Shown piece by piece: positions 43,452-53,196 of a DNA stretch of 64,000 bases (within the stretch, counting starts at the first letter, position 1; each line of letters starts with the position of its first letter). The translations under genes and the position numbers were made by a program. Below the pieces are notes generated by a model, which searched no databases, was not told where the DNA came from, and saw only the letters and a program-made list of their open reading frames with translations. The stretch comes from Amphritea balenae (lineage in GTDB: Bacteria > Pseudomonadota > Gammaproteobacteria > Pseudomonadales > Balneatricaceae): the NCBI RefSeq assembly GCF_003858655.1, contig NZ_RQXV01000003.1, positions 62,001 to 126,000 on the forward strand. The letters run 5' to 3'.

Positions 43452-44141
43452 ATGTTATACAACGCGGTGGGCATGCTCAGCTCTGTCTTTTTTATCGGCT
43501 GTCTGTTTGGCCTCATTGATCAGATCAGGCGAATCCGCAAACGTAAATTATCAGTTGATTCTCAGCATGAAGGTTTCGCGACCCAATCCATTTCAGCTAA
43601 CGCCTTCTTCTCAAGCTTTATCGCCTTTTATGCCTTTTTTCTCTACTCATTCATGCTCGATGAAGTCGAGTATTACATCTTAGTTACGCGCTTTTTTGCG
43701 GCGAGTATGACACTTGTAATTTTGTATGAGATCTATACCGACCGGCAGGCTTTTTCCCAAAAATTGCCCTTCATTACTGGCATCATCTGTATGACGTTAG
43801 CCGGACTGGCCTACCTCTATCGAGAGGATGTACTTGTACTGGGCAGGTCGACCTCGATCATACTCGCCTGTGGCGCAACACTAGTTATGTTACAGGGGGG
43901 GATACAACAGATACGCAGGATAATTAAAGAAAGATCGACCGGTGTTCTTTCCCTGCCGATGAACGCCATCTTTATGGCAAAGGATCTGTCAAACGTCGCT
44001 TTTGGAATGGTGTTGGGCATTTCCGATGGCTGGCCACTCATCATGCTAGGCAGTATCAGTGCATTGTTAAAATTGAGTATTATCCTGCAGTTTTTTTACT
44101 ATCGAAAGACGCAGCATAAGTCAGAGTCATCAGGCAATTAG
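43452..44141 (+). CDS. PQ-loop/SWEET-like membrane protein
   Basis: A 229-residue protein with seven likely membrane helices. Two similar segments (FFIGCLFGLIDQIRRIRKRKL near 12-35, and MLQGGIQQIRRIIKERSTGVLSLP near 150-172) look like the two halves of a SWEET/PQ-loop fold; the Pro-Gln of the family is Asp-Gln or Gln-Gln here. A sugar or small-metabolite transporter is the best guess. AAGG precedes the ATG. Confidence 0.55.
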   Translation: MLYNAVGMLSSVFFIGCLFGLIDQIRRIRKRKLSVDSQHEGFATQSISANAFFSSFIAFYAFFLYSFMLDEVEYYILVTRFFAASMTLVILYEIYTDRQAFSQKLPFITGIICMTLAGLAYLYREDVLVLGRSTSIILACGATLVMLQGGIQQIRRIIKERSTGVLSLPMNAIFMAKDLSNVAFGMVLGISDGWPLIMLGSISALLKLSIILQFFYYRKTQHKSESSGN

Positions 44142-44161
44142 TGAGCCGCCCAGTAAAACCA

Positions 44162-44362
44162 CTAATAACTATCGGGATAAAACGTCGTGTTAAACGTATG
44201 TTCCGGTACTGTAGGGCCCTCAACTAACACTATCTGTTCAACACCAAAGTCAGACTGCCCTTGTGTAGCAACACCTAAACTATTGTTGAAAGCAGTTGCT
44301 GCTGTTACTGGATTAACAAAAACAGCACCGATTAAAGTAAGTACAATAGTAAGATCTTTCAT
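44162..44362 (-). CDS. Small secreted peptide, unknown
   Basis: A 66-residue peptide; the ATG at 44362 follows AGGAGG at ideal distance, a strong reason to believe it is translated. A signal peptide (MKDLTIVLTLIGAVFVNPVTA) is followed by a short mature part of about 45 residues. No family recognised. It is convergent with the PQ-loop gene. Confidence 0.5.
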   Translation of the reverse strand: MKDLTIVLTLIGAVFVNPVTAATAFNNSLGVATQGQSDFGVEQIVLVEGPTVPEHTFNTTFYPDSY

Positions 44363-44642
44363 TTGAAAGCGCCTCCTGTGATCAGATAACACTCGCCACT
44401 TGTCCGTAAGTTAAAAGCTTTTGTAGTTATAAGCTTCATTAGCTATGAGTTTCACGAGCGTTGTAAAGCAAGTGCTATCTGATATTCACCAACATTATTT
44501 ATTCAGTTCTACAGTATTAAAGTCATATTCCGGTAAATTAGAGCCATCAATAGTGACTAACTATTTACTGCTGTAGTGTGAGTTAGTTTCAAAAACGATA
44601 CCCGTATCGGATTGATCCGGAGAGACGTAGTCAGCAAACGCA

Positions 44643-45008
44643 ATGGTAAGAGCCTATCGCCCGGTATTAGATAAACTAGACCTCACTTATCCTCAGTACC
44701 TGGCCATGATGGTGCTCTGGGCTAATGACGCCGTTAATGTGAAAACATTAGGCGAACAACTACATATGGATTCCGGCACAACCACACCACTGCTTAAACG
44801 TATGGAAGCAAAGGGTTTGGTTACACGAGAACGATGTAAGCAAGATGAACGATCTTGTATTGTATGTTTGACCCCGAAAGGCAGAGCACTTGAATGTCTA
44901 TCGCGTAAAGTGCAGGACTCTATGACTTGCAACTCCCCTCTTTCCGACGATGAGAAGCAAACCTTAAAGCAGTTGTGCGATAAGTTGCACTCAGGGCTTT
45001 GTCGCTAA
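44643..45008 (+). pseudogene. N-terminally truncated OhrR-like MarR regulator
   Basis: A 121-residue frame that matches OhrR from MVRAYRPVLDKLDLTYPQYLAMMVLWAND onward (winged helix about 25-95) but lacks the first 25-30 residues, where OhrR carries the organic-peroxide-sensing Cys. The in-frame codons just upstream read SANA, which fits the lost part, then a TAG stop. No ribosome site is well placed. The 3' half has seven Cys. The partner gene ohr is not visible. This is probably a decaying gene, though a short functional repressor cannot be excluded. Confidence 0.6.
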
Positions 45009-45346
45009 TAAACACAAAGCTCAGACACTGCTTCAAAGCACAGGATTGTTGCTACAACAGCAGTGTATGTAGGGCTGCCTGAGAGCACTTCTGTGCAAGC
45101 TGATAACTGCTATCGGTTATTTACGGCCAGATACTACTGCCTGAACCATTATGGAGCTTGCTATTACTTTATTCTGCCAGAAAATATCAAGCAACGGGTC
45201 TCGCTTTCGATTCGAAATCAAACAGACAGCAAAACCTTATTAAGTATGGCTACATACTATTTAATCATTAGTCTTTAACTGTTCGTATTCGCGGCGCCTC
45301 ATTAAAATAGCTCTCCTTTATTCATTCTTGCGCCGGAGTATAGCGA
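45009..45346. other. Gap with no recognised gene
   Basis: 338 bases. A 71-codon frame lies within it but has no ribosome site or recognisable content. The last 15 bases hold the ribosome site of the next gene (CCGGAG). Confidence 0.5.
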
Positions 45347-46231
45347 ATGCCTTTTGTTAGCCCCTCTCACCTGCTGTTGATCTGTGTTGCCGCTATCTGG
45401 GGTTTTGCCTTTGTCGCGCAAAGTGCGGGTATGGAGTATCTCGGTCCCCACAGTTTTAACGCAGCGAGGTTTATGCTTGGTGCTCTGTCACTTTTACCAC
45501 TCTGGTTTTTAATGACCAAAAAGCGCCTTCCTCAGGGAAAGACCTTGTTGTTTGGCGGACTTGCAGCCGGAACAGTGATGTTCGGAGGGTTCAGTTTTCA
45601 GCAGATCGGTCTGCAGTACACGACCGCAGGCAACGCCGGATTCATTACCAGCATGTATATCGTGATGGTGCCTGTAGCCGGCATTCTGCTCGGACAAAGT
45701 ACTAATATCCAGACCTGGAGCGGCGTGATTCTGGCGGTGCTTGGGCTGTACAGCCTTTCGGTTGGCCCTGACCTTACTATCGGCTACGGCGACCTGCTCC
45801 AGCTGATAGGCGCCCTGTTCTGGACCGCCCACGTAATAATAATTGGCTGGCTATCCCGTAAGGTTGATGCCATTGGCCTGTCTATCAGCCAGTTCCTGGT
45901 CGCCGCGCTTTGGGCAAGCATCGCAGCCATACTCTATGAAACGCCTGTAATGGCCGATTTTCAAGCCGCCTGGCTACCGCTGCTATATGCAGGGGTCGCT
46001 TCCAGCGGTATCGCCTGCACCCTGCAAATTATAGGCCAGCGCAAAATACAACCGAGTATTACCGCCCTGATCCTGTCGACCGAAGCTATTTTCGCTGTAC
46101 TTGGCGGCTGGCTATTATTGGACGAAACTTTCGGCAGCAAAGAACTTCTGGGCTGTAGCCTGATGTTGGCGGGAATGCTGATCAGCCAATGGCCGAGCCG
46201 TAAAAGCAGAGCTGCGATGGTGCAGAGCTAA
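45347..46231 (+). CDS. EamA/DMT-family transporter
   Basis: A 294-residue inner-membrane protein with about ten helices in two EamA repeats (AAIWGFAFVAQSAGMEYLGPHSFNAARFMLGAL at the start; SSGIACTLQIIGQRKIQPSITALILSTEAIFAVLGGWLLL near the end). Members export amino acids or other metabolites. The next genes are convergent, and one is a Lrp-type regulator, so an amino-acid link is possible but not shown. Confidence 0.88.
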   Translation: MPFVSPSHLLLICVAAIWGFAFVAQSAGMEYLGPHSFNAARFMLGALSLLPLWFLMTKKRLPQGKTLLFGGLAAGTVMFGGFSFQQIGLQYTTAGNAGFITSMYIVMVPVAGILLGQSTNIQTWSGVILAVLGLYSLSVGPDLTIGYGDLLQLIGALFWTAHVIIIGWLSRKVDAIGLSISQFLVAALWASIAAILYETPVMADFQAAWLPLLYAGVASSGIACTLQIIGQRKIQPSITALILSTEAIFAVLGGWLLLDETFGSKELLGCSLMLAGMLISQWPSRKSRAAMVQS

Positions 46232-46270
46232 GCAGAACTTGAGCGCCCTACCCTCCGGCTAAAACAACAA

Positions 46271-46714
46271 TTAGTTGAAGTAGGTTTCAGGCAGGGCGCG
46301 GTCTACCGGGGTGGACAAAATCATCATTGTGTTAGTGTCACTGAGGTCACAGAAAGACTCAAGAATACTGTCCAGCTGTGACATTGATTGTACCGCCAGC
46401 TTAATCAGGAACGCCTGCTCGCCCGTGACATTATGACATTCAATCACCTCGTCATAACTCAGCACTAACGCTTTGAATTCCCGCTCTTTAGTGCGAAACA
46501 CTTTGCACTGCACCAGCGCGACTATCGGAAACCCCAGCTTATCCAGATTAACCTTCAGGGTATAACCACTGATAACACCGGCACTTTCCAGCTTACGAAT
46601 CCGTTCAGCCACAGCGGGGGCAGACAAGTGAACCTGTTTACCCAGCTCGGCATAAGAGATGCGGGAATTCTGTTGCAAGGCGGCGAGTATTTTACGGTTA
46701 ATGGTGTCGTTCAT
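46271..46714 (-). CDS. Lrp/AsnC family transcriptional regulator
   Basis: About 147 residues from the ATG at 46714. Winged helix: INRKILAALQQNSRISYAELGKQVHLSAPAVAERIRKLESAG (4-45); RAM ligand domain from about 65 (ALVQCKVF, HNVTGEQAFLIKL). It is the third gene of a likely operon after a racemase and a PhzF-type isomerase and may sense an amino acid they act on. Confidence 0.9.
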   Translation of the reverse strand: MNDTINRKILAALQQNSRISYAELGKQVHLSAPAVAERIRKLESAGVISGYTLKVNLDKLGFPIVALVQCKVFRTKEREFKALVLSYDEVIECHNVTGEQAFLIKLAVQSMSQLDSILESFCDLSDTNTMMILSTPVDRALPETYFN

Positions 46715-46792
46715 AGTCACAGGCAGGATCGGCAAAAGGAGCATCTACTATCGTCACTTCTGCCCCGCCATGCAAGCAGTGATGGTGATTGA

Positions 46793-47614
46793 TTAAACTG
46801 TTATATATCCTTCCAGATATTGTACTGCCTGACCCGAAATGTAGACCCGATCTGCTGCTACACGGCATAACAGGACACCACCACGCGCAGAAGCCTGGTA
46901 TGCGGTCAGTTCCGGTTTATCCAACTGTTCAGCCCAGTACGGCGCTAACCCTGCGTGGATTGAGCCGGTCACAGGATCTTCATCGCCGCCACTGGCAGGC
47001 CAGAAATAGCGAGAGATGAAGTCGGTTTTTTCTGGCACTTCACTAACTACTTTTGCGGTAGCTGTTTTAGCAGTAATGACCACATCATAAGGTGCCAGTT
47101 TTTTGATCAATTCAGGATTCTGAGTCACTTCGAGTACATCAGCTTCATTTGCGTAGACGGCAAAATAAGCCTGTTCGCTCTGCAGCACTTCTACCGGCTC
47201 TATCGACAATCCCTGCAACAGTTTAGCAGGAATATCACTGACCAATTCGGGCTTCCGGTTAGGGAAACTCATTTCAAAATAACCGTTATCTACGCGATTG
47301 ACCCTGAGTTCACCAACCGCCTCAGCATAAAAGGTTATCGTTTCAAGATCAGGGTTATCGGAAAAAATCACAAACGCAGATGCCAGGGTCGCATGGCCAC
47401 AGAAATCGATCTCGGTCATAGGCGAGAACCAACGTATGTCAAAACTTTGTGGGGTAGTTTGCTTAACAAACGCCGTCTCAGAGAGGTTATTTTCGATCGC
47501 GATTGACTGCATCAGATCATCCGCAAGCCAGGTTTCGGTCATGATGACAGCAGCTGAGTTGCCTTTAAAATTTCTGTCGGTAAATGCATCGATGACATTC
47601 ATTTTTAACTTCAT
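46793..47614 (-). CDS. PhzF family isomerase/epimerase
   Basis: A 273-residue PhzF-fold protein. NVIDAFTDRNFKGNSAAVI near the start, AIENNLSETAFV with the catalytic Glu (about 46), FSPMTEIDFCGHATLAS (about 70) and DPVTGSIHAGLAPYW (about 220) are typical. Family members isomerise or epimerise small acids; the exact reaction is unknown. GAGAGAT before the ATG supports the start. It follows the racemase gene by 26 bases. Confidence 0.9.
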   Translation of the reverse strand: MKLKMNVIDAFTDRNFKGNSAAVIMTETWLADDLMQSIAIENNLSETAFVKQTTPQSFDIRWFSPMTEIDFCGHATLASAFVIFSDNPDLETITFYAEAVGELRVNRVDNGYFEMSFPNRKPELVSDIPAKLLQGLSIEPVEVLQSEQAYFAVYANEADVLEVTQNPELIKKLAPYDVVITAKTATAKVVSEVPEKTDFISRYFWPASGGDEDPVTGSIHAGLAPYWAEQLDKPELTAYQASARGGVLLCRVAADRVYISGQAVQYLEGYITV

Positions 47615-47640
47615 GTCAGATCTCTCGTTATTTTTATCTA

Positions 47641-48336
47641 TTATTTCTGTAACGCTAAGGCGACTGCCGCCGCAGCATGTATCTCTGTCGTATCATATAG
47701 CGGTACAGCGGTGTGCTCTTGTTGCACTAACAGTGCGATTTCCGTGCAACCAAGGATGATCGCTTCGGCACCCTGTTGCTGGAGCTGCTCAATAATGTCC
47801 AGATATTGTTGTCGCGAGCAGTGGTTTATCGTGCCCTGGCATAGCTCGGAATAGATAACCTTGTGCACGACCTCCCGTTGCTCTGAATCAGGCACAATCA
47901 CGTTGATGCCATATTTATCGCTTAGCCGACCTTTGTAAAAATCCTGTTCCATGGTGAACGCAGTACCCAGCAGTCCTACAGTTTTCACACCGTCTGCCAG
48001 TAACTGCTTAGCAGTAGCATCAGCAATATGCAGCAGTGGAATTGAGATACAAGCTTCGATCTCCGATGCCACCTTGTGCATAGTGTTAGTACAGATCATC
48101 AGGAAATCAGCCCCGCCTGCTTCAACTGATCGGGCCGCATCCATGAGTATTTCGGCAGTTTTCTGCCAGTCACCCTGATGCTGCAGGGTTTCAATTTCGG
48201 CAAAATCGACACTATAGAGTGCGATTTTTGCTGAATGAAAACCGCCCAACTTAGCTTTAATTCCTTCATTGATCGCTTTGTAATAACTGGTCGTCGATTC
48301 CCAGCTCATACCGCCCAGCATGCCGATGGTTTTCAT
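47641..48336 (-). CDS. Aspartate/glutamate racemase family protein (YgeA-like)
   Basis: A 231-residue cofactor-independent racemase. GMLGGMSWEST near the N-terminus, catalytic Cys in MICTNTMHK (about 82) and second Cys in ILGCTEIALL (about 196). YgeA-type enzymes are broad-spectrum amino-acid racemases. GGAGAT lies before the ATG. First gene of the racemase-PhzF-Lrp unit. Confidence 0.9.
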   Translation of the reverse strand: MKTIGMLGGMSWESTTSYYKAINEGIKAKLGGFHSAKIALYSVDFAEIETLQHQGDWQKTAEILMDAARSVEAGGADFLMICTNTMHKVASEIEACISIPLLHIADATAKQLLADGVKTVGLLGTAFTMEQDFYKGRLSDKYGINVIVPDSEQREVVHKVIYSELCQGTINHCSRQQYLDIIEQLQQQGAEAIILGCTEIALLVQQEHTAVPLYDTTEIHAAAAVALALQK

Positions 48337-48557
48337 ATTGATCTCCTTTCACCTCTGACTGCATTTAATTATCAACAGCTACGCGACAGAATACAGAGTC
48401 AGTTTCAATCGGATTAAGCAGTACAGATCCGACGATCAACGCATTTACCTCACCGCTACCCGGGCATTTATTCGCTTTTTATCGTGTTGAAAGCCACCAA
48501 AAAGTACTAAGCTGACCTATCTGTTACTCTTTTCATCAATCGATACAGGATCAGGCA

Positions 48558-49106
48558 ATGAACCAAAGTAACTATATGGACGTTTTACAGTTCTGGTTTG
48601 AAGAGATTGAGCCAGCCCAATGGTGGCAAGTGGATGAGGCGTTAGATCAACTAATCCGGGAACGGTTCTCTGACCTTCATACTCAGGCAGTAAATTGCGA
48701 ATTATTCCGCTGGAGACAGCTTCATCAGGGTCGTCTCGCCGAGATTATTGTGCTCGATCAGTTTTCCCGCAACATCTATCGGAATACACCCCAAGCCTTT
48801 GCCGCTGACCCTCTGGCACTGGCGTTAGCTCAGGAAGCGATAATGCTGGGCAGCGATGCTCAGGTCGATGATCAGCAAAGAGGCTTTTTTTACCTGCCAT
48901 TTATGCACAGCGAGTCACTCGCTATACATGAGGTAGCCGAACAGCTTTACCGGGCCAACAACAACCCAGACAACCTGGATTTTGAACTGCGACATAAACA
49001 GATTATCGAACAGTTCAGTCGCTATCCACACCGCAATGAAATTCTTGGGCGGACTTCAACCCAGGCAGAGATTGAATTCCTGCAACAGCCAGGTTCTAGC
49101 TTCTAG
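48558..49106 (+). CDS. DUF924 family protein
   Basis: A 182-residue helical protein. VLQFWFEEIEPAQWW at the start, LAEIIVLDQFSRNIYR (about 60-75), FFYLPFMHSES (about 108) and RYPHRNEILGR (about 152) define DUF924, a TPR-like family of unknown function. AGGATCAGG lies before the ATG. Confidence 0.88.
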   Translation: MNQSNYMDVLQFWFEEIEPAQWWQVDEALDQLIRERFSDLHTQAVNCELFRWRQLHQGRLAEIIVLDQFSRNIYRNTPQAFAADPLALALAQEAIMLGSDAQVDDQQRGFFYLPFMHSESLAIHEVAEQLYRANNNPDNLDFELRHKQIIEQFSRYPHRNEILGRTSTQAEIEFLQQPGSSF

Positions 49107-49163
49107 AGATAGGGATAGGAATAGGGATTAAGTAAAGATAAGAGAGATGATACAGACTGTAAG

Positions 49164-49817
49164 TTAGTCGATCAGCTTATGCTCAATTGCATACCTGACC
49201 AGACCTGCTGCGGTCTGGATATCGAGCTTGTTTTTAATATTATGCCGGTGACTTTCCGCCGTTCTTACTGATATATCAAGCTCGCGTGCGACCTCTTTAT
49301 TGCAGGCACCTTCTGCCAGTAACCTCAACACTTCGGTCTCTCTTAGGGTCAGCTCGCTTTGTTGAATTCCGGTCTCCACGGGGGAGGTTAAATCAGGTTG
49401 ACTGAATAGTGACTGCGATGCACCAGCGCTAAAGTATGTCGCGCCACTGTGTACTGTTTTAATTGCGGTTATCAACTCACCGGAGGAAACATCTTTCAAT
49501 ACGTAACCCGCAGCACCGCACTGGATCAGTTTTAAAATATACTCACGACTTTCATGCATACTGAGGATCAGTACCCGTACATCAGGTTGTTCAGCCCGAA
49601 GCCGCTCAGTCGCTTCAAAACCATTCATTACCGGCATCGAAATATCCATCAACACCACATCAGGCACAAGCTCTGCAATCAACTGTAGCGCCTGCTTACC
49701 ATCATTGGCAGCACCGACAACCTCAAGCGAAGCTTCAGTTTCCAGCCGAGCGATAATCCCCTCAAGTACCAGAGGGTGATCATCAACAAGAACCACTCTA
49801 ATTTTGTCAGCTGTCAT
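49164..49817 (-). CDS. NarL/FixJ-type response regulator
   Basis: A 217-residue regulator with a receiver domain (acidic DD at 12-13, phospho-acceptor Asp in VLMDISMP about 57, Lys in LKD about 107) and a LuxR-type helix-turn-helix (LTLRETEVLRLLAEGACNKEVARELDISVRTAESH, about 152-187). It lies 19 bases after the histidine kinase and at the end of the TRAP transporter run, so it probably controls that operon. Confidence 0.94.
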   Translation of the reverse strand: MTADKIRVVLVDDHPLVLEGIIARLETEASLEVVGAANDGKQALQLIAELVPDVVLMDISMPVMNGFEATERLRAEQPDVRVLILSMHESREYILKLIQCGAAGYVLKDVSSGELITAIKTVHSGATYFSAGASQSLFSQPDLTSPVETGIQQSELTLRETEVLRLLAEGACNKEVARELDISVRTAESHRHNIKNKLDIQTAAGLVRYAIEHKLID

Positions 49818-49836
49818 CGTTATACTTCTGCCATTT

Positions 49837-51195
49837 TTATACTAATGAAAAGCCCGCTCGTATCAGCGTGCCCGCATCGGGCTTACTACTAATACTAAAG
49901 TGACCACTCAGCAACTCAGTACGTTCGCGCATATTCAGTAAACCGATGCCATCACTGTGCTTATCACGGGTGATAAAGCCCCGACCGTCATCCCTGATCT
50001 CAATCCAGATAAGATTATCCTGTTGCCAGATCCGAAGATCTACCTCACTGGCAGCAGCATGACGTTCAATATTGGTCAACGCCTCCTGAGTAATACGGTA
50101 CAGCGTAATCTCAATATCATCAGGCAGCCGTTGTTGCGGCAACTCCAAGCTCAGGTTAGTGGCTGCTCCGGTACGTTCTGAAAACTCCTCAGCCATACTG
50201 TACAACGCGGGCTCAAGCCCCAGATCATCAAGCTGAATTGGACGTAAATCATGAGAGATTCGACGTACCTCCTGAATCGCCTGATTCAGCGCCGCGCTAC
50301 TTTTATCCAGCTCGGCTATCGCTTTGGTTTCCTGGGGCTGTAACCGGTCTCTGGCCAGTTCAATGCGAAACTTAACCGACACCATTAACTGATTAATACC
50401 ATCATGCAGTTCACGGGCAAAGTTACGCCGCTGAGTAACCTGAAACTGAACATAGCGATGCGCAACCTGCCGTAATCGGGCGTCCGCCAGTTGCGACGCA
50501 TGAACGTTAATACCCAGCCCCATCAGGGCAATAACAATCACTGTACCGGCCAATATTGCCACCACGGTAAAGAAGGTATTGCGGATATTGTGGGTTACCT
50601 TCTCCCGGGTGGCAGCAATCTCGTTAGCTATATCATCAATATACAGCCCGGTCCCCATCATCCAGTTCAGTTTCGGAATCTGCACCACGTAGCTGAGTTT
50701 ATCTTCCAGGTCGCCTTTTGAGGGTTTACGCCAGATATAGCGGTAAAAGCCTCCGCCTTCCTGCGCCAGGTCCAGCAGATCACGAATCACATATTTGCCA
50801 TTTCGATCCTGTAAACCCGACAGGTTTTGCCCCACCAGTTCAGGCTGAATCGGATGCACCAGATTAATTCCCTGGGCATCATAAACGAAGAAATAACCAT
50901 CATCGCCGTACGTCAGGCTATGTAATATCCGTCTGACTTCCGCCTCAGCTATTTTATCTCCCGGTTCAGCCCCTGCCACCACATGAGCGATCGAAGTCAT
51001 CGCCAGACCCACATAATGCTGGAGTTCCTGCCGCTTAGAGCGCAACAGGTTCTCCTCAAAAGTCTGAATCTCCTGCTCTGACAACTGCCGCGCCTGGCTC
51101 AGACTAATCAGGGTGATCGCTACAGTAACCACAATCAAAGGAATGATCGACAGCAGCAGCATCTTTGTCTTAAGCGAGGTAACGACACGTTTCAT
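49837..51195 (-). CDS. Histidine kinase with periplasmic Cache domain
   Basis: A 452-residue sensor kinase: membrane helix 11-33, sCache domain about 55-190 (YGDDGYFFVYDAQGINLVHP, then PKLNWMMGTGLYIDDI), helix about 208-232, HisKA_3 dimerisation with the phospho-His in NFARELHDGINQL (about 262) and a HATPase domain (DDGRGF about 405). Cache domains of this type often bind short carboxylates, which fits the TRAP genes upstream. Partner is the NarL-type regulator that follows. Confidence 0.93.
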   Translation of the reverse strand: MKRVVTSLKTKMLLLSIIPLIVVTVAITLISLSQARQLSEQEIQTFEENLLRSKRQELQHYVGLAMTSIAHVVAGAEPGDKIAEAEVRRILHSLTYGDDGYFFVYDAQGINLVHPIQPELVGQNLSGLQDRNGKYVIRDLLDLAQEGGGFYRYIWRKPSKGDLEDKLSYVVQIPKLNWMMGTGLYIDDIANEIAATREKVTHNIRNTFFTVVAILAGTVIVIALMGLGINVHASQLADARLRQVAHRYVQFQVTQRRNFARELHDGINQLMVSVKFRIELARDRLQPQETKAIAELDKSSAALNQAIQEVRRISHDLRPIQLDDLGLEPALYSMAEEFSERTGAATNLSLELPQQRLPDDIEITLYRITQEALTNIERHAAASEVDLRIWQQDNLIWIEIRDDGRGFITRDKHSDGIGLLNMRERTELLSGHFSISSKPDAGTLIRAGFSLV

Positions 51196-51261
51196 AAAAT
51201 AGTTAACGACCCGGATTAATTACTATCAGTATACTGCCTTTTAAGACGTTACTTGTGGTGC

Positions 51262-52551
51262 TTAATTTAACCCGTAGAATGCGGGGAATAATAGTATAGA
51301 AACCACCACCGCTACCTGCATCAGAATAAATGGCATGACACCACAATAGATATCCACCGTTCTTACGTCCGGTGGCGACACCCCTTTCAGGTAAAACAGG
51401 CTAAAGCCAAATGGCGGCGTCAGAAAGCTGGTTTGCAGGTTCATCGCAATCAGGATAGCAAACCAGACCGGCGCAATACCTAAAGCATCAGCTACCGGAG
51501 CCAGAATAGGCACAATAATAAAGCTGATCTCAACAAAATCGATAAAGAAACCCAACACCAGAATCGCCAACATCGACAAGATCAGGAAGCCCGTTGCACC
51601 GCCCGGTAGATCTGACAATAGCTCTTCTACGATGTAATCACCGCCGGTATAGGTAAACGCCATAGAGAAAGCAGTAGCCCCCAACAGAATGGCAAACACC
51701 ATCGCCGTGACTTTAACGGTTTCAGATGCTGAATTAAGCACCATCTTCCAGCTGAACTGGCCGTACATTGCCGCCAGTGCAATAGCACCTACACCACCCA
51801 ACGCAGAAGACTCTGTCGGTGTTGCTATGCCAGCAAAGATAGAGCCCAGTACGATAAGGATCAGCGCCAACGGCGGCACGATCGCTTTCAGCGCTTTCAC
51901 ATACTGCTCGCGTTTACTGTTTACATCTTCATCCATCGGCATCGCCGGGGCCGCTTCAGGTTTCATCCAGGCGTAAATCAGAATATAAGTGACATAAACA
52001 CCAATCAGGATAAAGCCCGGACCCACCGCGGCTTTAAACAGATCACCAACCGGAATACCCAACACATCACCGAGAATAATCAGAATGATTGACGGCGGGA
52101 TAATCTGCCCCAGTGTACCGGACGCACAGATAGTGCCGCAGGCCAGCGACTTATCGTATTTATACTTCAGCATCACCGGCAGGGAGATCAGGCCCATGGC
52201 CACAACCGATGCACCAACAACCCCGGTAGAAGCCGCCAGTAAAGCACCCACTAATACGGTGGATATGGCCAGACCACCACGCACGCCGCCAAACAACTTA
52301 CCCATCGACTCCAGTAACTGCTCTGCCAGTTGAGTCTTTTGCAGTACGATACCCATAAAAATAAACAGTGGAACGGCCATCAGTACCGTATTTTCCATAA
52401 TGCTCTGAATACGGAACGGCATAAACGCAAACAGTTCAGGACCTTCGGCAAAAATGCCAAACGCCAGCGCTACGCCACCAAACGTAAAGGCAACCGGGAA
52501 GCCTACTAACAGCATCATCAGCGCCACAACAAACATAACAATACCAATCAT
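51262..52551 (-). CDS. TRAP transporter large membrane subunit (DctM type)
   Basis: A 429-residue protein with about twelve membrane helices. MLLVGFPVAFTFGGVAL, FVFMGIVLQ-type and GTLGQIIPPSIILIILGD (about 145) are DctM family marks, the last being the ion/substrate region. It moves the solute with sodium. It lies 12 bases after the DctQ gene; AGAGG precedes the ATG. Confidence 0.94.
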   Translation of the reverse strand: MIGIVMFVVALMMLLVGFPVAFTFGGVALAFGIFAEGPELFAFMPFRIQSIMENTVLMAVPLFIFMGIVLQKTQLAEQLLESMGKLFGGVRGGLAISTVLVGALLAASTGVVGASVVAMGLISLPVMLKYKYDKSLACGTICASGTLGQIIPPSIILIILGDVLGIPVGDLFKAAVGPGFILIGVYVTYILIYAWMKPEAAPAMPMDEDVNSKREQYVKALKAIVPPLALILIVLGSIFAGIATPTESSALGGVGAIALAAMYGQFSWKMVLNSASETVKVTAMVFAILLGATAFSMAFTYTGGDYIVEELLSDLPGGATGFLILSMLAILVLGFFIDFVEISFIIVPILAPVADALGIAPVWFAILIAMNLQTSFLTPPFGFSLFYLKGVSPPDVRTVDIYCGVMPFILMQVAVVVSILLFPAFYGLN

Positions 52552-52563
52552 CGTAAACGCCTC

Positions 52564-53100
52564 TTAATGCTGCGGGGGTTGGTAGTTATCCGCCTGACGC
52601 TGGCCAAGCAGAATATTCAGTGACTTGAGAAACAACCCCATTCCACTGATAAAAATAGAAAAGAAAGCAAAAGGAATAACCGCTTTTATAACCCAGCGAT
52701 AAGGTAAACCACCGGGATCACCAGATGTTTCCCCCAGTTCGAATGATTCCCGTGCAAAGTCGATACCGTACCAACCAACTAATGCGCAGAACGGCATCAA
52801 CAGCAATACAGTACCGAACATATCAATCAACGCCTTAGTCTTATCACTGAGACGTTCATAGATAAGATCGACCCGTACATGGCCGCCGGTTTTCAGGGTA
52901 TAAGGCACGCCCAGCAGAAACACTGCCGCGTAGAGATGCCATTCAAGTTCCTGTAACCCGATTGAGACATCGTTCAACAGATAACGCATGATCACGTCGA
53001 TAAAAACGTTAAACAGCATGACGACAAAAAGAACAGCAGATACCTTACCTAACAGCTCGGAATAGCCGTTGATTATCTGCTCAAGTCTGACTAACAACAT
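52564..53100 (-). CDS. TRAP transporter small membrane subunit (DctQ type)
   Basis: About 178 residues with four membrane helices; the ATG at 53100 follows GGGAG and is preferred to the longer frame from 53166. VMRYLLNDVSIGLQELEWHLYAAVFLLGVPYTLKTGGHVRVDL is the DctQ signature. Fusion with DctM occurs in some species; here they are separate genes. Confidence 0.9.
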   Translation of the reverse strand: MLLVRLEQIINGYSELLGKVSAVLFVVMLFNVFIDVIMRYLLNDVSIGLQELEWHLYAAVFLLGVPYTLKTGGHVRVDLIYERLSDKTKALIDMFGTVLLLMPFCALVGWYGIDFARESFELGETSGDPGGLPYRWVIKAVIPFAFFSIFISGMGLFLKSLNILLGQRQADNYQPPQH

Positions 53101-53196
53101 GGCCGCTCCCACATTAAAACTGCAACGGCCTGTACCGGATATCAGCAACAGGCCGTCGTGTGACATAAAGATCTGGCTACTTAAAGCTGTAGAAGA

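Noticed and set aside
45063-45278. 71-codon plus-strand frame after the truncated OhrR-like gene
   Set aside because: No ribosome site and composition not protein-like.
49107-49130. Short purine-rich repeat (GGGATA/GGAATA) after the DUF924 gene
   Set aside because: Too short and irregular to be meaningful.
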